DNA from: Amblyomma americanum
Taxonomy: Eukaryota; Arthropoda; Arachnida; Ixodida; Ixodidae
Length of the DNA: 64,000 bases
Assembly (NCBI RefSeq): GCF_052857255.1
Contig: NC_135497.1
Coordinates: 350,254,799 to 350,318,798, forward strand
Reading direction: 5' to 3'
The translations under genes and the position numbers were made by a program. Below, piece after piece: positions 10,682 to 22,660 of this stretch; the first letter of the stretch is position 1, and each line of letters begins with the position of its first letter. The notes beneath the pieces were generated by a model that was not told where the DNA came from, made no database searches, and worked only from the letters and a program-made list of their open reading frames with translations.

Positions 10682-13251
10682 CTAGGCAAAAAAGAAGCTT
10701 TGCAACGCGGATTTCAAGTTTTCTTCTCCAGTTATACTTGTTAGCGATGCAGATAGGTTATTCCAATCATTACAGGTCTGGGGAAGAAACGAGTTAGAAT
10801 AGGCAACCGTGTTTGAGTGTGGAATGTGTACCTTTTGACTGTGGTTGCTGCGATATGAAATGTATGATGAGGTTGAACCCGCAAGGAGCACAGTGTTGAG
10901 TTACGGTGGTATATTTTATAAAACGTGAGAGGCGAGACAGCTTTCTTCGAGTTGATAAGAGCGGGAGATGCAAGTATGCTTTCATATTGATAACGCTGGC
11001 TGTCCTTTGATGGTTATTTATGATGAACCTGGCTGAGCGATTTTGCACTGCCTCAAAGGACTGTATGAGAGTTATTTGGCCGGGATCCCAAACAAATGAT
11101 GCGTATTCGAGTTGTGGACGAATGTAGGTTGTGTACATTACTATTTTAATGATGATGATGCAAGAGAGAAATTACGACTAATGTATCCAAGAGTACGACT
11201 GGCTTTAGCGATGATGGAATTGACGTGTGATTTCCAAGAGAGGTCATTGGTAACGAATACACCAAGGTAGCGGTATAATGTCAGAGACTTTATTGTATGC
11301 GTGGGATTTGTTAAGTTAGTCGAGATGCCCTCATTGATTTGCATTTGTTAAGATTTAACTGCATGTACCATGTACTGCATCATTCGGTAATATTATTAAG
11401 GTCATTTTGAACTAATAGAACATCGGAATTATCACTAAGTTTAGGGTACAAATCACAGTCGCCAACAAGTAGGCAAATTGTGCCAGAAACGCAAAAAGCC
11501 TAGTCGTTTATGTAAATCAAGAATAAGAGGGCCCAGAACCGACCCTTGCGGAACGCCGGAGTCGATTGGGGCTGAAGGTGAGTTAACTTCATTAGTATTT
11601 ACAAACTGAACGCGGGACGTGAGAAACGTGCGAATCCAATAAATTACTGCAGGGTCAATGCTTAGGACGCTTTGTTTATGAAGAACTAGCGCATGGTTTA
11701 CCTTGTCAAAAGCTTTAGAGAAATCAAGAAACATACAGTCAATTGAAAAACCAGTCTAGATAGGCATGCGAATCATTAGCGAAGGACACAAGCTGAGTTT
11801 CACAAGAGAAATGTTTACGGAATCCATGCTGGGCACTTAAGAAAAAGTTATTTTCGAGAAAGTTAACAAGATGTGTGTATATAATGGCTCCATGATTTTA
11901 CATGGCACAGATGTAAGGGAAATGGGCCTGCAATTGAGGGGATCATGTCTTGGACCTCACTTGTGGATGGGGATTACTTTTCCAGGTATCCAGTTATGAG
12001 GTATATTGTCAGATTTATGCGACTGCGAAAAAATAATACTAATTATTGAACTGTATTCCGCCGTATTGTGCATAAAATTGATATTGTTCTCTTCAACTCC
12101 GAAGGATAATTTGGGTTTTAATTTATTTATTATAGCTTTGCTACCTGTTGACTCAAATATTATGGGATATATGATCTGATAAATGGCAGCATTCACAACT
12201 GGCGGCACTGAGTCCCCAGGACTGGTGAGTAGTGATAAGACGCTTTTATAAGTGTTGCCTAAAATGGCACTCCAAAATCGCTTTGGATTAGTTTTTAGTA
12301 ACTGTGGAAGAGTAGTGTTTAAAATTGAAATCTTGGTTAATCTTAAAGACGTGACATAAGATCTGGCCGCTTTTTTGTGCGCTAAACAATGAGATAATTT
12401 TGAAGAGTGTTTAGCTGAACGAAATAAACGGTTTTATCTTGTTTGATAACCTGTTTACATTAGTGTTATACCAAGGCGCTTTGTTGCTAGTGTAATTGGT
12501 TCTAAGGGGACGTACCGGATGGATAACTCAGAACGTTTGAACATGTCGCAGTTAGCTTCTATGGACCGGTCAAGATATGATGTCAGGAACACATCTAGAA
12601 GTGGACAGAGTTGCTGTTGATATCAGGGTAGTCAGCTTTGTTGGAATCACGAAAATTTCTTCTTTGTCTGCTCTTTTCAGATTGAGTCATTGTTAGCCTG
12701 AAATGTAAGACATCATGATCGCTCAGCCCGGGCAGGTGCGAAACAGTTGTTAAGCTGTCTGTTAATGTCGAAAGAATAAGGTCGAGAAATCATGATGCAT
12801 TTTGTGTTACACGTACAGGAGAACTAACGATCTGTGATAAGTTGTCTGAATAAACGGAAAGATATAGATTGCATTCAGCGGACGAGGGATTAGAAAATGA
12901 GTGATCATGTGACCAGACGATATTTGGAAAAATGAAGTCACCTAGAAGTAAAAGTTCAGCTCCAGGGGAACGCGTGACGATCTGATTTAGAGAATCGTGT
13001 AGGTGATCGCAGAAGGATGTGCCGGCCAAAGGGGATCGATAACATGCGCCTACTACTAAATTTTTAAAGTTAACATTTTGGCAGCACCATATTAGCTCCA
13101 AATTTGTTATATCAGCTGCAACTACAACTAAACAATCGATGTATTCATTAATAGTAATTAGGACACCATCACCAAATGTTCCCGTTCGATCACTCCGGAA
13201 GACATACTTGTTTTTACAATGAAGCAGTTCACTATTTTGTTGTTTAGTCAC
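10682..13251 (-). pseudogene. Broken ORF2 (endonuclease and reverse transcriptase) of a CR1/Jockey-like element
   Basis: The pieces line up on one strand but in different frames. 13251-12790 is the endonuclease middle part (GDGVLITI..., VGACYRSPLAG, LLLGDF; the Asn after GDF is lost and reads GDFIFPNIVW). 12208-11957 is the RT N-terminal part ending in IPHNWIPGKVIPIHK. 11734-11453 has motif A FLDFSKAFDKVNH and DSGVPQGSVLGP. 11344-11141 is the thumb (YRYLGVFVTNDLSWKSHV). 11138-10794 (YIRPQLEYASFVWDP) and 10891-10682 (NSFLPQTCNDWNNL) are the C-terminal part. All are standard for CR1/Jockey ORF2. The YADD region around 11450-11400 is disrupted. At least four frame changes make it non-functional. 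Confidence 0.82.
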
Positions 13252-13349
13252 GTTTCTGTTAATACAATAATATCAGCATTAGAGTCTTCGATCATCGCAC
13301 CTAATTTATCTATTGTTGAATAAAGACTACGTATGTTTGTGTAGAGAAC

Positions 13350-13877
13350 TCAACAGTCGAGAATTTTCGAACCGCCTTTCCTGTTATGATCATACCTAGT
13401 CGACATCACGCGACTGGGGCGGAAAGTTCTGCTTTGAGTTTCACTCGCGTTTTCAGAGGCATTTCCAGAGGAATTGCTGATTTCGTAAATGGCGCTTTCG
13501 CTTTCTTTGTAGCCGTAGCACTTTTCTTCGATAAAAATTTTCTTATATTCAAGTTTTAATGTTATGCCGCCTTTGGATCTGTCAAACTCTATTAATTTTT
13601 TTCTGATATTACGCGTGGCTGGGCGGAAGTCCCCAGCAATTCCTTTCCCGATATTGTTCAACGGCTCACTTTTTAACAGGACTAGTTCTTTTATCTTATA
13701 TTTCTCAAATCTTGCTATAAGTGGTCGTATTTTGTTATTGACGATACGCCCGATCCTGGTTGCTATGGCTATTGGTAAAATGTAGCGATCCTGAAGTGCT
13801 CCGTGAGTCATGACAGACGGAATAGAAACTGTACTCATTGAATCAGTACCTAATCCCGTATTTGTTGTTGCTTTCAC
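13350..13877 (-). pseudogene. ORF1p-like RNA-binding protein of the same retrotransposon
   Basis: An open frame of about 175 codons just upstream of ORF2. The stretch IRPLIARFEKYKIKELVL, then GIAGDFRPATRNIRKKLIEF, then KIFIEEKCYGY follows the order seen in L1/CR1-type ORF1p (RRM plus C-terminal domain), which binds element RNA as a chaperone. The GTG at 13877 is not a real start; the frame continues only about 13 codons further upstream to a stop, so the N-terminus is missing or frameshifted. A Ser/Asn-rich C-terminal tail follows. The assignment rests on motif order and on its place before the endonuclease. Confidence 0.6.
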
Positions 13878-13960
13878 TGCACTGCTGTCACCGAGCTGCT
13901 CGACAACTCGGCTTTATCGGTGTCGAACAGTTGCTAAGCAGCGCTTCCCAGGTAAGCTGA

Positions 13961-16149
13961 ACCTGCTAGTGTGAGACATTCTGGAAGCCTTTAGAAGCAT
14001 ATGTCGTCAATTCACAAGCACACGTGAATCTGCTACGTTCATTTACCTGTGGCTGCTTGCAATGAACATTATTTGCCTGCTGGGTGAAGGCGGTGGTGGG
14101 TCCATGAGGTTGTATTTGTCAGAAATGTAGAATGCCTTTTAGATTTCCTTAGCCTTCCTTGAATTTGCTGCATTCCAAAATTTGTTTGCTCGAATGTTTA
14201 TGCTCGTTTGCACCTTCCGCAATGCTCAGCTATATTTCTCTTGGGACACTTATCTGTTCACATTTGTAATATGGCCGTGGCAGGGCCATTTTTGTGCATA
14301 TCGCCAAACCACGTTAACAAGGTTTATATTGATTTTTCGAAATGTGATATGCGCTATTGCACTGTGGTTGGCTCTGGACCGCTGACGTTGAACCATTTCT
14401 AAAAGTCCAGTAAGGCCGGTGCAGCCATCCACCTGTCGAGGCTGAGACTACATTTAATTTGAACGCATTTCCTTAATGTTTGGATTGTATTTGCAGATTC
14501 CCTGCTTTGCATCTGTGCTAAGTTCTCCTCCTGACCGACCTGCTTTGAACTCGAGTAGTTTTTTTTTTCTTCTTGCCGCATGCTCTGTTTTAAAAAAAAC
14601 AACATTAACCTAGTGTTGCAAGTAGAGACCTGTCATATTATAACAAAAACGTTATAATGTAAGCGAGCCGCTTGATTCAATTTGTGCAGTGAACAAAGTG
14701 CGCCAGGAAATGAGTCGCCAAACCATTCAGTGCCATTGATTTTGAGTGCCATTGAGTCGGCATGCCTGGCAGTTCAAGGTTTAGCAAATACCGCACGCTA
14801 TGCTGCAGGGGGTATGGGGAATTCTAATGTGCAACAGCCATATGATTCAGTCTGTATTTGTAGCCATGCACCTCTAACAGTCCTTGCGCTGTGTTATAGT
14901 ATCTGGTTACCATAGTTCAGATGTTCGCCTTCCAGTCCATATTACACGACAAATATATGCGGGTACCAATTGGCTTTGTGCATTTAAACCCTGTAATTTG
15001 TCCAAACAGCAAGTTTCTATGTTAACAAGGCGTGCATGCTTTAAAAAACTTTCGCCCTCAGGAAAACTGTCGATAATTAAATTCGTCATATTACAAGGTG
15101 GATATTAACGAGGCATGGCTGCATACAGCAAACTGTGGCAAGTTTTTCAGTTCTGATAATGCCACATGCACTAAATCAATTCACCATTTCTCTGACTAGC
15201 ATGTGTTCCTAATCGTGAAAAACACTATGTACTCTCACACTCCTAGAGTGTTGCGGCCAATTAAAATGCTCCTTCTCAACCGGCCCGCTTTTTGAAAAGC
15301 ATTTCTGTGATAACCAACTTGTCATCCTTGGTGACATGCACTTGCACCTTGGTCGCTTTGAGAAAGGGTGCGATAAAATCTCTCGTAGAATAATACCTTG
15401 CATCCTACTGTTCTGATGTGGATTTAAGTGATTCTAGCCGATCTGGTTAACTTGGCTGACTGATCTGGTTAACTTGATGCTCGCGTTATTGCCGCCACAA
15501 TCAAAGCGGCGCTGCTACCATTCCTATTCGCCAGAGGCGCTTTCAATACATCATGCAAGGTTTTTGTTTATCCGCGCCGTGTAGAAAGATGGCGTTCGGT
15601 AGCTTGCTCTTCTTCTTTTTCAGGAATTCTACGATTTTCAGCCTGCGCGACTGGCCTGGTTCGCTCTTCGCTTTGCGGCGAGTTTGTGACAATGAAAACA
15701 GAGAAAACTTCAAGAAGGACGTAGAAAGGTTAGCCGATACACAGGAACTGATCTAACAACTGATCGTCTTCCCTTTCTGCGTCCTTCGTGAAGTTTGCGC
15801 TGTTTTTGTTGTGATGCACAACCAACTAGCTCATGATGTGTTCTGCGAGCTTGTGCGAGAGCTATAGAGTACAAACGCTCGTCCATCAATTTGGCAAGTG
15901 TGGTGAACTTTTTCTTGGCTCAAGAAGCGCATGCAAAAGAAGAATAGCATGCATGGGTTGTATTCTCTGTCTTCATTATAAAGATAGCGGCTCAAAATTA
16001 TAGCAAGTCGGCTAATTAATGATCACTTCATTCGGCACAAATTTCCTTTGTTACACAGGAGGAAAAAAAGACAAACAGAAAACGAGGTTGCCTCTCGTTT
16101 AGTCGTCCGCTATCGGCTATATTTTGCAAACATACAAAGAGAAAAGGGT
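13961..16149. other. Anonymous sequence
   Basis: Nothing recognisable: short frames on both strands, no element termini, no strong repeats. The region around 15480-15640 is locally GC-richer but shows no domain. Confidence 0.45.
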
Positions 16150-16219
16150 TATAGTTTGGAGTGGACAAAAAAAAAAAGCTTCCAAAGACACTCTTTATGC
16201 AAACTCAAATATTAATGAC

Positions 16220-17451
16220 GGCTGAAGCTCCCGCTCACGTTATTGATATCCGCCATACGCCGAGGAAGGGACTCATATAAAGAGTCGATGTATCCAGGCT
16301 GCTCTCGGAGGTGGTCCCACTCCGTCTCGACAGCATCCAAGAGGTCATCTGGACGCGCGCTGTGATTGATACGAGACAGATTACTTTTCAAAGTTGCCCG
16401 CCGTTCTCAATGACGCTCTTATCGGCGCCTTTTGGAATCCATTTCAATAGCTGCACAGCCCGTTCTTCAAGCAAAACTTTCACCACTCGCGAAGTGTGGA
16501 CGGGGCAGGAGGAATACTCCATCTTCATATGGCCCGTTCATCGCGTACGGGACGAGATTGTGGTCGAGGAAGTCGCAGTGGCTGGCTCCAGCAATCTTTG
16601 ATGGGCGGAGGCCTTCTGCACTGACAGCTCCCCAGACGTTCATGACACAACGACCATTGCTGATTACTGGCGTCGTGAAGTCGGGCAGGTACCTATGTGT
16701 GAAGGAATAATGCGTTGACCTGGTCCTACGTAATATATAATTAAAAAAACGCATTTCACTCAGAACCATGGTTGTCAGGCCACAGAGAAAAAGAAAAAAA
16801 CACTTTCCAGCTTACATAACTTAAATAACTGCTGCGAGGGGACTAGCAAAGAAAAAGTTTCATCTCTCTACTTTTACTTGCCCATGGCTTATCCTGCTTT
16901 AGAACGCTGTGCTCTTCCTTTCACACAAATCAATCTTATTCGGACATATCTGCAATTCCATTAACGCCAAACACGCCGCTGCTGGTCCCATCTTGAAGAG
17001 AAAGTTGATTCATCTGTAAAGATGACTTGTCTCCAGTCGTCCACAGTCCACTGCTCGTGGTCGCGATCAAATGCTAGGCGCTGTGCCTTATATCCTCCCG
17101 TCTAATACGGCTTCTGCTCCACCACACGTCCACTTAATTCGGCTTCCTGGAGATAGTTCCGAATGGTGCCCAGACTGATGTCTAGGGCGAGTGCATCTCG
17201 AATTTGTTTTGCACCCTGAAAAAGATGCGCAATGGCTGCAGCGACGACCAATTGGTCAGTCTCAGCCGAAGTGCACCGCTCGCGGCCTGTGAGTGGAGCA
17301 TCGCAGCCTTCATCCCTGTAAGCTTGTTCTATACGACTCACTGCACGCAGTCATCGACCTTCCTGTCCTGCGGCACACCTCGCTGCGGTACACCCTGCGC
17401 ACATAGAAGAACAATTTCGCGCCTAACATCCAGTGGAACTCGGGGCGGCAT
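16220..17451 (-). pseudogene. Broken Tc1-like transposase (nearly complete, minus strand)
   Basis: It starts at ATG 17451 (MPPRVPLDVRREIVLLCAQG), an N-terminal helix-turn-helix. A one-base frameshift follows near 17385. The second HTH lies at 17341-17102 (RDALALDISLGTIRNYLQEA). The first catalytic Asp motif (VIFTDESTFSSRWDQQRRVW) is at about 17025-16965. After roughly 200 bp of unrelated sequence (about 16775-16960) the frame resumes at 16769-16467 (CVMNVWGAVSAEGLRP, then FLDHNLVPYAMNGPYEDGVF). The usual second catalytic Asp after the QQD-type motif is replaced (LPRPH). The C-terminus (about 16460-16220) has further frameshifts. DDE transposases of this family cut at the TIRs and insert at TA; this copy cannot be active. 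Confidence 0.8.
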
Positions 17452-17517
17452 TTTTCGTGGAATAGGTACTTCCACAACGTTCGTTGATATATATGAGGGT
17501 TTGGGAGTGTCTTGAAA

Positions 17518-17965
17518 AATGTGTCTAGCCTTCTTCTCATCGATTACCAAGGTGACATAATGAACGGAGCCAGCTACTGCGACGTACTCGACCACTACCT
17601 CATCCCATGTGATTTGGACGGCCCTTTTAACGATGATGTATTCTTCCAGCAGCCCGACTATAGTCCCGTCCACAATGCGCGAGTCATGAAAGTCTTGCTG
17701 GAAGAACTTACTGTGCTGCTCTTGGAGTGGACGCCAAAGAACGCCGACATGAACATAAGTAAGGTCGTTTGGTGAACGTTAGAAAGGAATCAACCTCTTG
17801 TCAGCCTCAGAACGAGTCCACATCAACTTCGGGTGGGAGGCTGTCAAGAAGATGTGGGACAACCTCCGAAAGCGACGTCGATTCCTTGTACGAATCTCTC
17901 TTTCGGCGTTTGGCCCATGTCGTCAACCTGGCTGGGGGCTTTACCGGTTATGAAATTCTTTAGTT
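17518..17965 (+). pseudogene. C-terminal fragment of a second Tc1-like transposase (plus strand)
   Basis: An open stretch from about 17553 reads NGASYCDVLDHYLIPCDLDG, PFNDDVFFQQPDYSPVHNAR and KVLLEELTVLLLEWTPKNAD. These match the C-terminal half of Tc1 transposase, including the second catalytic Asp region (QQ.DYSPVH). It then stops at 17773 and continues out of frame to about 17950 (DNLRKRRRFLVRISLSAFGP-like). It parallels the C-terminus of the minus-strand copy (SHCDFLDHNLVPYAMNGP), so the two are paralogous. The N-terminal half is missing. Confidence 0.75.
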
Positions 17966-18001
17966 TGCATAAAACGGCACCTTTGGAGGGTTTTTTTTTT
18001 T

Positions 18002-19484
18002 AACTGCCTGCTTCCTGCCATCTATTTTTACCGTTATTTGTGTAGCTTTTTTCTCTTGTGCAAGAAAGTCAATTTGTGCTGAAGAAATTGGTCTTAAATA
18101 ATTAGCCCACTTGCTTAGCTGTTGAGCACATTTTTATCAATGACCGCCCATGCAAGCTGCTGTTTCTTTTTTTTCTTTTCATGCGTTCCCTAGAGCGAAC
18201 CAAATTTCGACCGCATTTGCGAAAGCGTTGCACGAGCGTTTATACATTCAGAGCACAAACCCACCGCCAAGTGAAGCGCAAACTTCGGCTGCCACGCAGA
18301 CAAAAATGGTGCAATGCCTGACGAAGTATGAAGTTCATGGTGCCAATGGCAAACATCTCTGCACTGCCCGGACGAACAAAGCCTTGCATGATGTATTGAA
18401 AGCGCCCCTGGCGGGCAGGGATGGCAGCAGCGCAGCTTCGCCCGTGGCGGCGATAACGCGAGAATAAAGTTATCGAGATGAGTCAGCCGGTTGTTCTGAC
18501 GCCCCCTCGCTCTTTGCTGCGAATCTGCTGATAGATCGCGCCAGCGTGCAGTTTTTTCTAGTTCCGCCAGAGCTCGCGTGCTCTGTTTTACTGTGTGTGC
18601 ACCTGTACGTAACTGTACGCATGTGACTTTTGTGCGCGTGTGTCATTTGATGCTTTTCCTCATCTGAAATGGGCAGCCAGGTATGCTATAGGGCCAGAAA
18701 TTACAGCGTTTATCACACAGTGCCTCCTTATCCTCTATAATAAGGCTGAATTGCACGTTCAGTTCGGTCGTCCTGAATGAAGTCCAATTACAGCTGCAAT
18801 TATTTTCTTACACTGACGACTGTATTACACATGGAAAAGCACAAATCTGTACTCAATACTAATTTATTCAGAGTTGCTGTTTCCCTTACACTAGCATTAC
18901 CCGTTTCATGTAAGGCTTAAAGAGTATTATCATTTTGGTGCATATATTTGTAAGAAGAGTCCACAAGACAAGACATTTGTCTGCCTAATTACCGTGCAGC
19001 CATTCTAGCACGGTTTAAATTCACATAGACTCTCTGTATGAAGCAGAAAATAAAGCATAGCCTAGGAAAAGATATTCAAACGACTTTTGTTAACGACCGT
19101 CATTTTAACGTAAGGTATACTTAAAGAGTAAGATGGCAGTTTAAAAACCAAATTTGCAACGAAATAAGCTTTACTTTGCTGAAGATGTTGCTAATAAGAG
19201 ACAGATAGCACGTTTCAAAATTTTATATGCAACATGTTGCGCAAAAAATGCTTACTTTTATCTGCGGTTTTGGGAACCAGAATTACTGTTACGATCCCTT
19301 TTTTTTCTTCTAAAAAAAAGTCTCAAACATCACTGCATAGCTGTAGTAACATATGCATGTAGGACCCTCCAACACTTAAATTCTTATTTCTACTTCATTG
19401 TGTTTCGCGACACATAACGAGACTTAAGTGCACCTGATAATGTTTGGCACTGACAAGTTAGTTGAACTGTAGCCACGTTTTTTC
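18002..19484. other. Anonymous sequence
   Basis: I see no domain or element. A 105-codon plus frame at 18150-18467 is unsupported. The sequence from about 18560 to 19450 is AT-rich. Confidence 0.45.
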
Positions 19485-19700
19485 TTACCTGCAAAATGTC
19501 AGATCATAACTGCGGTTTAAAAGACAGCACACACGCTCCTGTTGGTCCCAGCGTGTGGAGAACGTGTACTCATCTGTGAAAATCACCTCCCGCCCCTCCT
19601 CTCCAGACCACTGCTCGAACGATCGGGCGAAGTTCAGTTGCTCTTCTCTGATTAGTTGTAAGGTTCGGCCTTTGAGCGGCAACACAGTTCATTACCCACG
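19485..19700 (-). pseudogene. Tc1-like transposase fragment (first catalytic Asp region)
   Basis: The minus frame 19685-19485 reads LNFARSFEQWSGEEGREVIF followed by TDEYTFSTRWDQQERV. This is the segment around the first catalytic Asp of Tc1 transposase, comparable to VIFTDESTFSSRWDQQRRV at about 17000. After RWDQQERV the similarity stops, at about the same residue at which the 17-kb copy is interrupted. Neither the helix-turn-helix nor the C-terminus is recognisable nearby. Confidence 0.7.
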
Positions 19701-20006
19701 AAACACAGAACGGCTGGTACACGTCTATAAAATGTCTCACAAAAAAATCAATGTTTAAAAGAAGTCTCACCACAGAAATTTTCTTCACTTACACATTTAC
19801 AAGCCCTCCTGTAGCTGTGCTCGCGATACGCTTGTAGATGACCTACAAACTTTAAAAAGAAAAGCAAATACATGTATCTATGATATGTCCATCAGCTTGG
19901 TTCATGAGAAAATTAGGTTATTAAGCAATTTAGAGCACCTAATGATATCTACAGAAAGCGTGGTATGACGGACGTTTTTTTCCTCTCTTATGTTGTCTTA
20001 TATTTT

Positions 20007-20252
20007 AATAATAATCATTGGTTTTTGGGGGGAAAGGAAATGGCGCAGTATCTGTCTCATATATCGTTGGACACCTGAACCGCGCCGTAAGGGAAGGGTA
20101 AAGGAGGGAGTGAAAGAAGAAAGGAAGAGAGAGGTGCCGTAGTGGAGGGCTCCGGAATAATTTCGACCACCTGGGGATCTTTAACGTGCGCTGACATCGC
20201 ACAGCACACGGGCGCCTTAGCGTTTTTCCTCCATAAAAACGCAGCCGCCGCG
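20007..20252 (-). mobile_element. 5'-truncated Ruka-type SINE with 12-bp target duplication
   Basis: The minus strand contains the body and 3' end of the SINE found at 7954-8270 (CGCGGCGGCTGCG..., GTTAAAGATCCCCAGGTGGT, then ...CCCCCCAAAAACCAAT), but the tRNA head with A and B boxes is missing. An exact 12-bp repeat GTCTTATATTTT lies at 19995-20006 and 20253-20264. The truncation therefore happened during insertion, not later. Confidence 0.88.
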
Positions 20253-20264
20253 GTCTTATATTTT

Positions 20265-22438
20265 GTTATTTTCATTTCTCGATGTGTGCATGTCTGGCTT
20301 CATTGCTGAAGGGTATATATGTGTGGTCTTGACTGAAACTCAGTTGATAGTCCAGTGCCGTCTTGTGTACTTCTCTATGTTTGCGTCTTTCCGCCTGTTT
20401 TGCTTGTTTCAAAAGTGTAGCAACTCGCCCAGGTCTGCCATCCATTGAATTCTCAGGCCCCCATTTTGAAGCATTTTTTAGACGTTCCTTTTTTTAGAGC
20501 GCAGCTTTTTGGCGCCCGTTCCTGCGTTTCGCGGCGTCGACGTTGTCCCACGTAACCTGCGGAGCAGGGCGCTGCTCCAGCTGCGCGCGCTCCTGGCTCC
20601 ATTCCTCCCGCACGCCCAAGACGAAACGCATAGCCGCCGCAGTTCGCCACTGCGTGTACTACGCTAACGCGGAAGTAGAGCCACATAAACCTGCAAGCAA
20701 GGTAGCTGCAAGCAATTTTCCCGTAAACCAAGGACTGCTTTGTAATTTCACTTTTGACTACGGGGTGCAGACTTCTCGTGCTCTCTATACAAATGTTACG
20801 CAGAATGTACTGACAGAACCTCCTGAGCTGTACGTTGCAAACAGGCTTTCTCTACCTGCACGATGCGGCTATGACAAAAGTGGTGCATGGTTCACTTCTT
20901 GCACCATTGTACGAGAACAGGGCAAAGATGCTCCTGTCTTACATCAGTGCAATATATGCCAGAGGTGGGTTAAATCTGGGACATTACTTTGATGACGCGG
21001 GGGGGGGGGCACATATAGAACACAAGACAAATATAGTTGCCTTTTTACAAAGCTCTTGACACTCCATCACCAAACAGGTCCTTCCTCATCGGTTACGATG
21101 CAGCTCAAATGAGTAAACTGCAGGCAAGGAATTACATACGTTGCTCACCTCAGAACAGGAACAATAATTTTCACGACACTAGCCCAGGTCCTAGCTCGTC
21201 GGCCAAAAGTAGGAGTCCTAAAGCTCAAACAAACAATGAGGCTTGTAGAACAAACGTTAGCACACAGCCTGCACCTATACAAGAAAGCATGCAGTGAAAT
21301 AATAACATTATTAGCTGCGATGAGTGCTTAAAAAACTTTAGAAGTTGAGCATGCCAGGAGGTCCTTTGAAAACCCCTGCTGAAAAACGCCATCATCATCA
21401 TTTGCCTGACTACGTCCAATTGTTCAACAACCTGTGCTCAAATAGAAACAACAAAATGAAGCAGATACAATGCCAGCTGTGCACAGTGCAATGGTTTGCA
21501 AAAAAATTCAACCAACCCTGCCTACCAAGGGCTCACTTCATTACATTTTCAAACAGCCTGCAAACATGCATAGCAGCACCACTGAATCGATTACCTGAGT
21601 TCCAGAGCTATCAATCATAAAGAAACAAAAGCTTGACAAGTACACATGCAGTAATGCAACAAGAATGTATTGACTATATATCAAAACTCCTTTTTCTCCC
21701 GGGAGTGAGTAACTGTTGCATAGCTGGTACACGCAATGCGCATGTCGTTCTTCCATGGAGCACACACAGACGCTCGGGATAGGAATCGTTTATTCATACC
21801 GATCACCCGGCTTATATAGCATGACCGCTAGAGAATGAGGGGAAGAAGGATCGAGGGAATGTGTGAGATATGCACTTTGAGCGTTTCCCTAAGTGATAAG
21901 GCGGCACGTTTACAACACCATTCGCACAGCTCTTTTTTTTTATCCTGGTGGTTAATAACCAACCACACGCCACAGGCAAACCACAAAGCTTGCAGAAGCT
22001 TCAGCAACTGCGGATATAAAAGGGTAAACAGCTAATGAATTAGCTCAGGGCAGCCCCTCCCCCCCCCCCCCACTAATAAATCGAAATCAGGCAATTACGC
22101 TTAACCTACAAAGTATTCTTCCATATTTTCATCCTGACCTGCTACAAAACAAGTCATCAACCATATACTGCTTCAGTTCTTGGTTTAGGAAAAATTGTAG
22201 CGCAGAAAAAACAAAGACTGAGAAAGGCGGACAGACGCAAAGCTGTGTGTGTCATTCTTTCTCAGTCCTTGTCTTTTTTTTTTTTGGCGGGGAGGGGGGG
22301 GGGGCGGGCTACGTTTTTTCCCTGAATCATGAACGAACAAGCCCAAGCTTCTCCCCTTCTTGGTTCGCTTTGTTTAAGCATGCAATCAGTGAATTTTATG
22401 AAACAATACAACTTCCACTGCATGGTCACTTGTAAATT
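20265..22438. other. Anonymous sequence with homopolymer runs
   Basis: I recognise no gene. There is a GC-rich stretch at about 20500-20660, a G-run at about 20999-21009, a C-run at about 22058-22071 and a T/G-rich run at about 22263-22303. Open frames (up to 149 codons at 20543-20992) show no domain. Confidence 0.4.
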
Positions 22439-22660
22439 GTGGAGTTAAACGTGCCGAAGTGACGCATGGACTATAAGGAACGTTGTATTAGAGGGCCGCA
22501 AATTAATTTGTTCTGCCGGCGGTTCTTTATCATCAGCTGACTTCGCACAGCACACGGCAGTTTTTTGCATTCCGACTCTGTCGACATACGGCCGCCGCGG
22601 CCGGCATTGAATAACCCACGACCTTGGGAGCAGCAGTCAAGCCTTCGTCACAGCGACGGG
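22439..22660 (-). repeat. Second tick SINE family (degenerate copy)
   Basis: On the minus strand: CCAAGGTCGTGGGTTATTCA (degenerate B box), GCCGGCCGCGGCGGCC, AAACTGCCGTGTGCTGTGCG, AAGTCAGCTGATGATAAAGAACC, and a 3' part ending CTTCGGCACGTTTAACTCC. This order matches the other widespread tRNA-headed SINE (compare 25258-25460). It shares a central core (CCGTGTGCTGTGCGATGTCA and GTTAAAGA) with the Ruka type but has a different 3' end. Confidence 0.65.

Larger units (their letters stand above)
10350..13960 (-). mobile_element. Nearly full-length, inactive CR1/Jockey-like non-LTR retrotransposon
   Basis: The minus strand carries an ORF1-like gene (13877-13350), an endonuclease (13251-12790), RT pieces (about 12210-11450), the post-RT region (11344-10682), a 3' UTR (10681-10393) and a 3' tail. 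The tail reads (TAAA)n on the minus strand and accounts for the TTTA microsatellite at about 10350-10392. The 5' end is near 13960. The coding frames are broken several times, so the element is dead, but its architecture is complete. Confidence 0.8.
16150..18001. mobile_element. Composite Tc1-like element: two transposase pieces head-to-head between inverted terminal repeats
   Basis: The left end has an A-run followed by TTCCAAAGACACTCTTTATG (16167-16204). The right end has GTTTGCATAAAACGGCACCT followed by TTGGAG and a T-run (17963-18001). The right end's reverse complement matches the left over most of about 24 bases plus the poly-A. Both ends lie at the 3' side of a transposase fragment: one on the minus strand (17451 down to about 16220), one on the plus strand (17518-17965). 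The element is therefore two partial copies fused at their 5' sides near 17451-17518. Confidence 0.7.
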
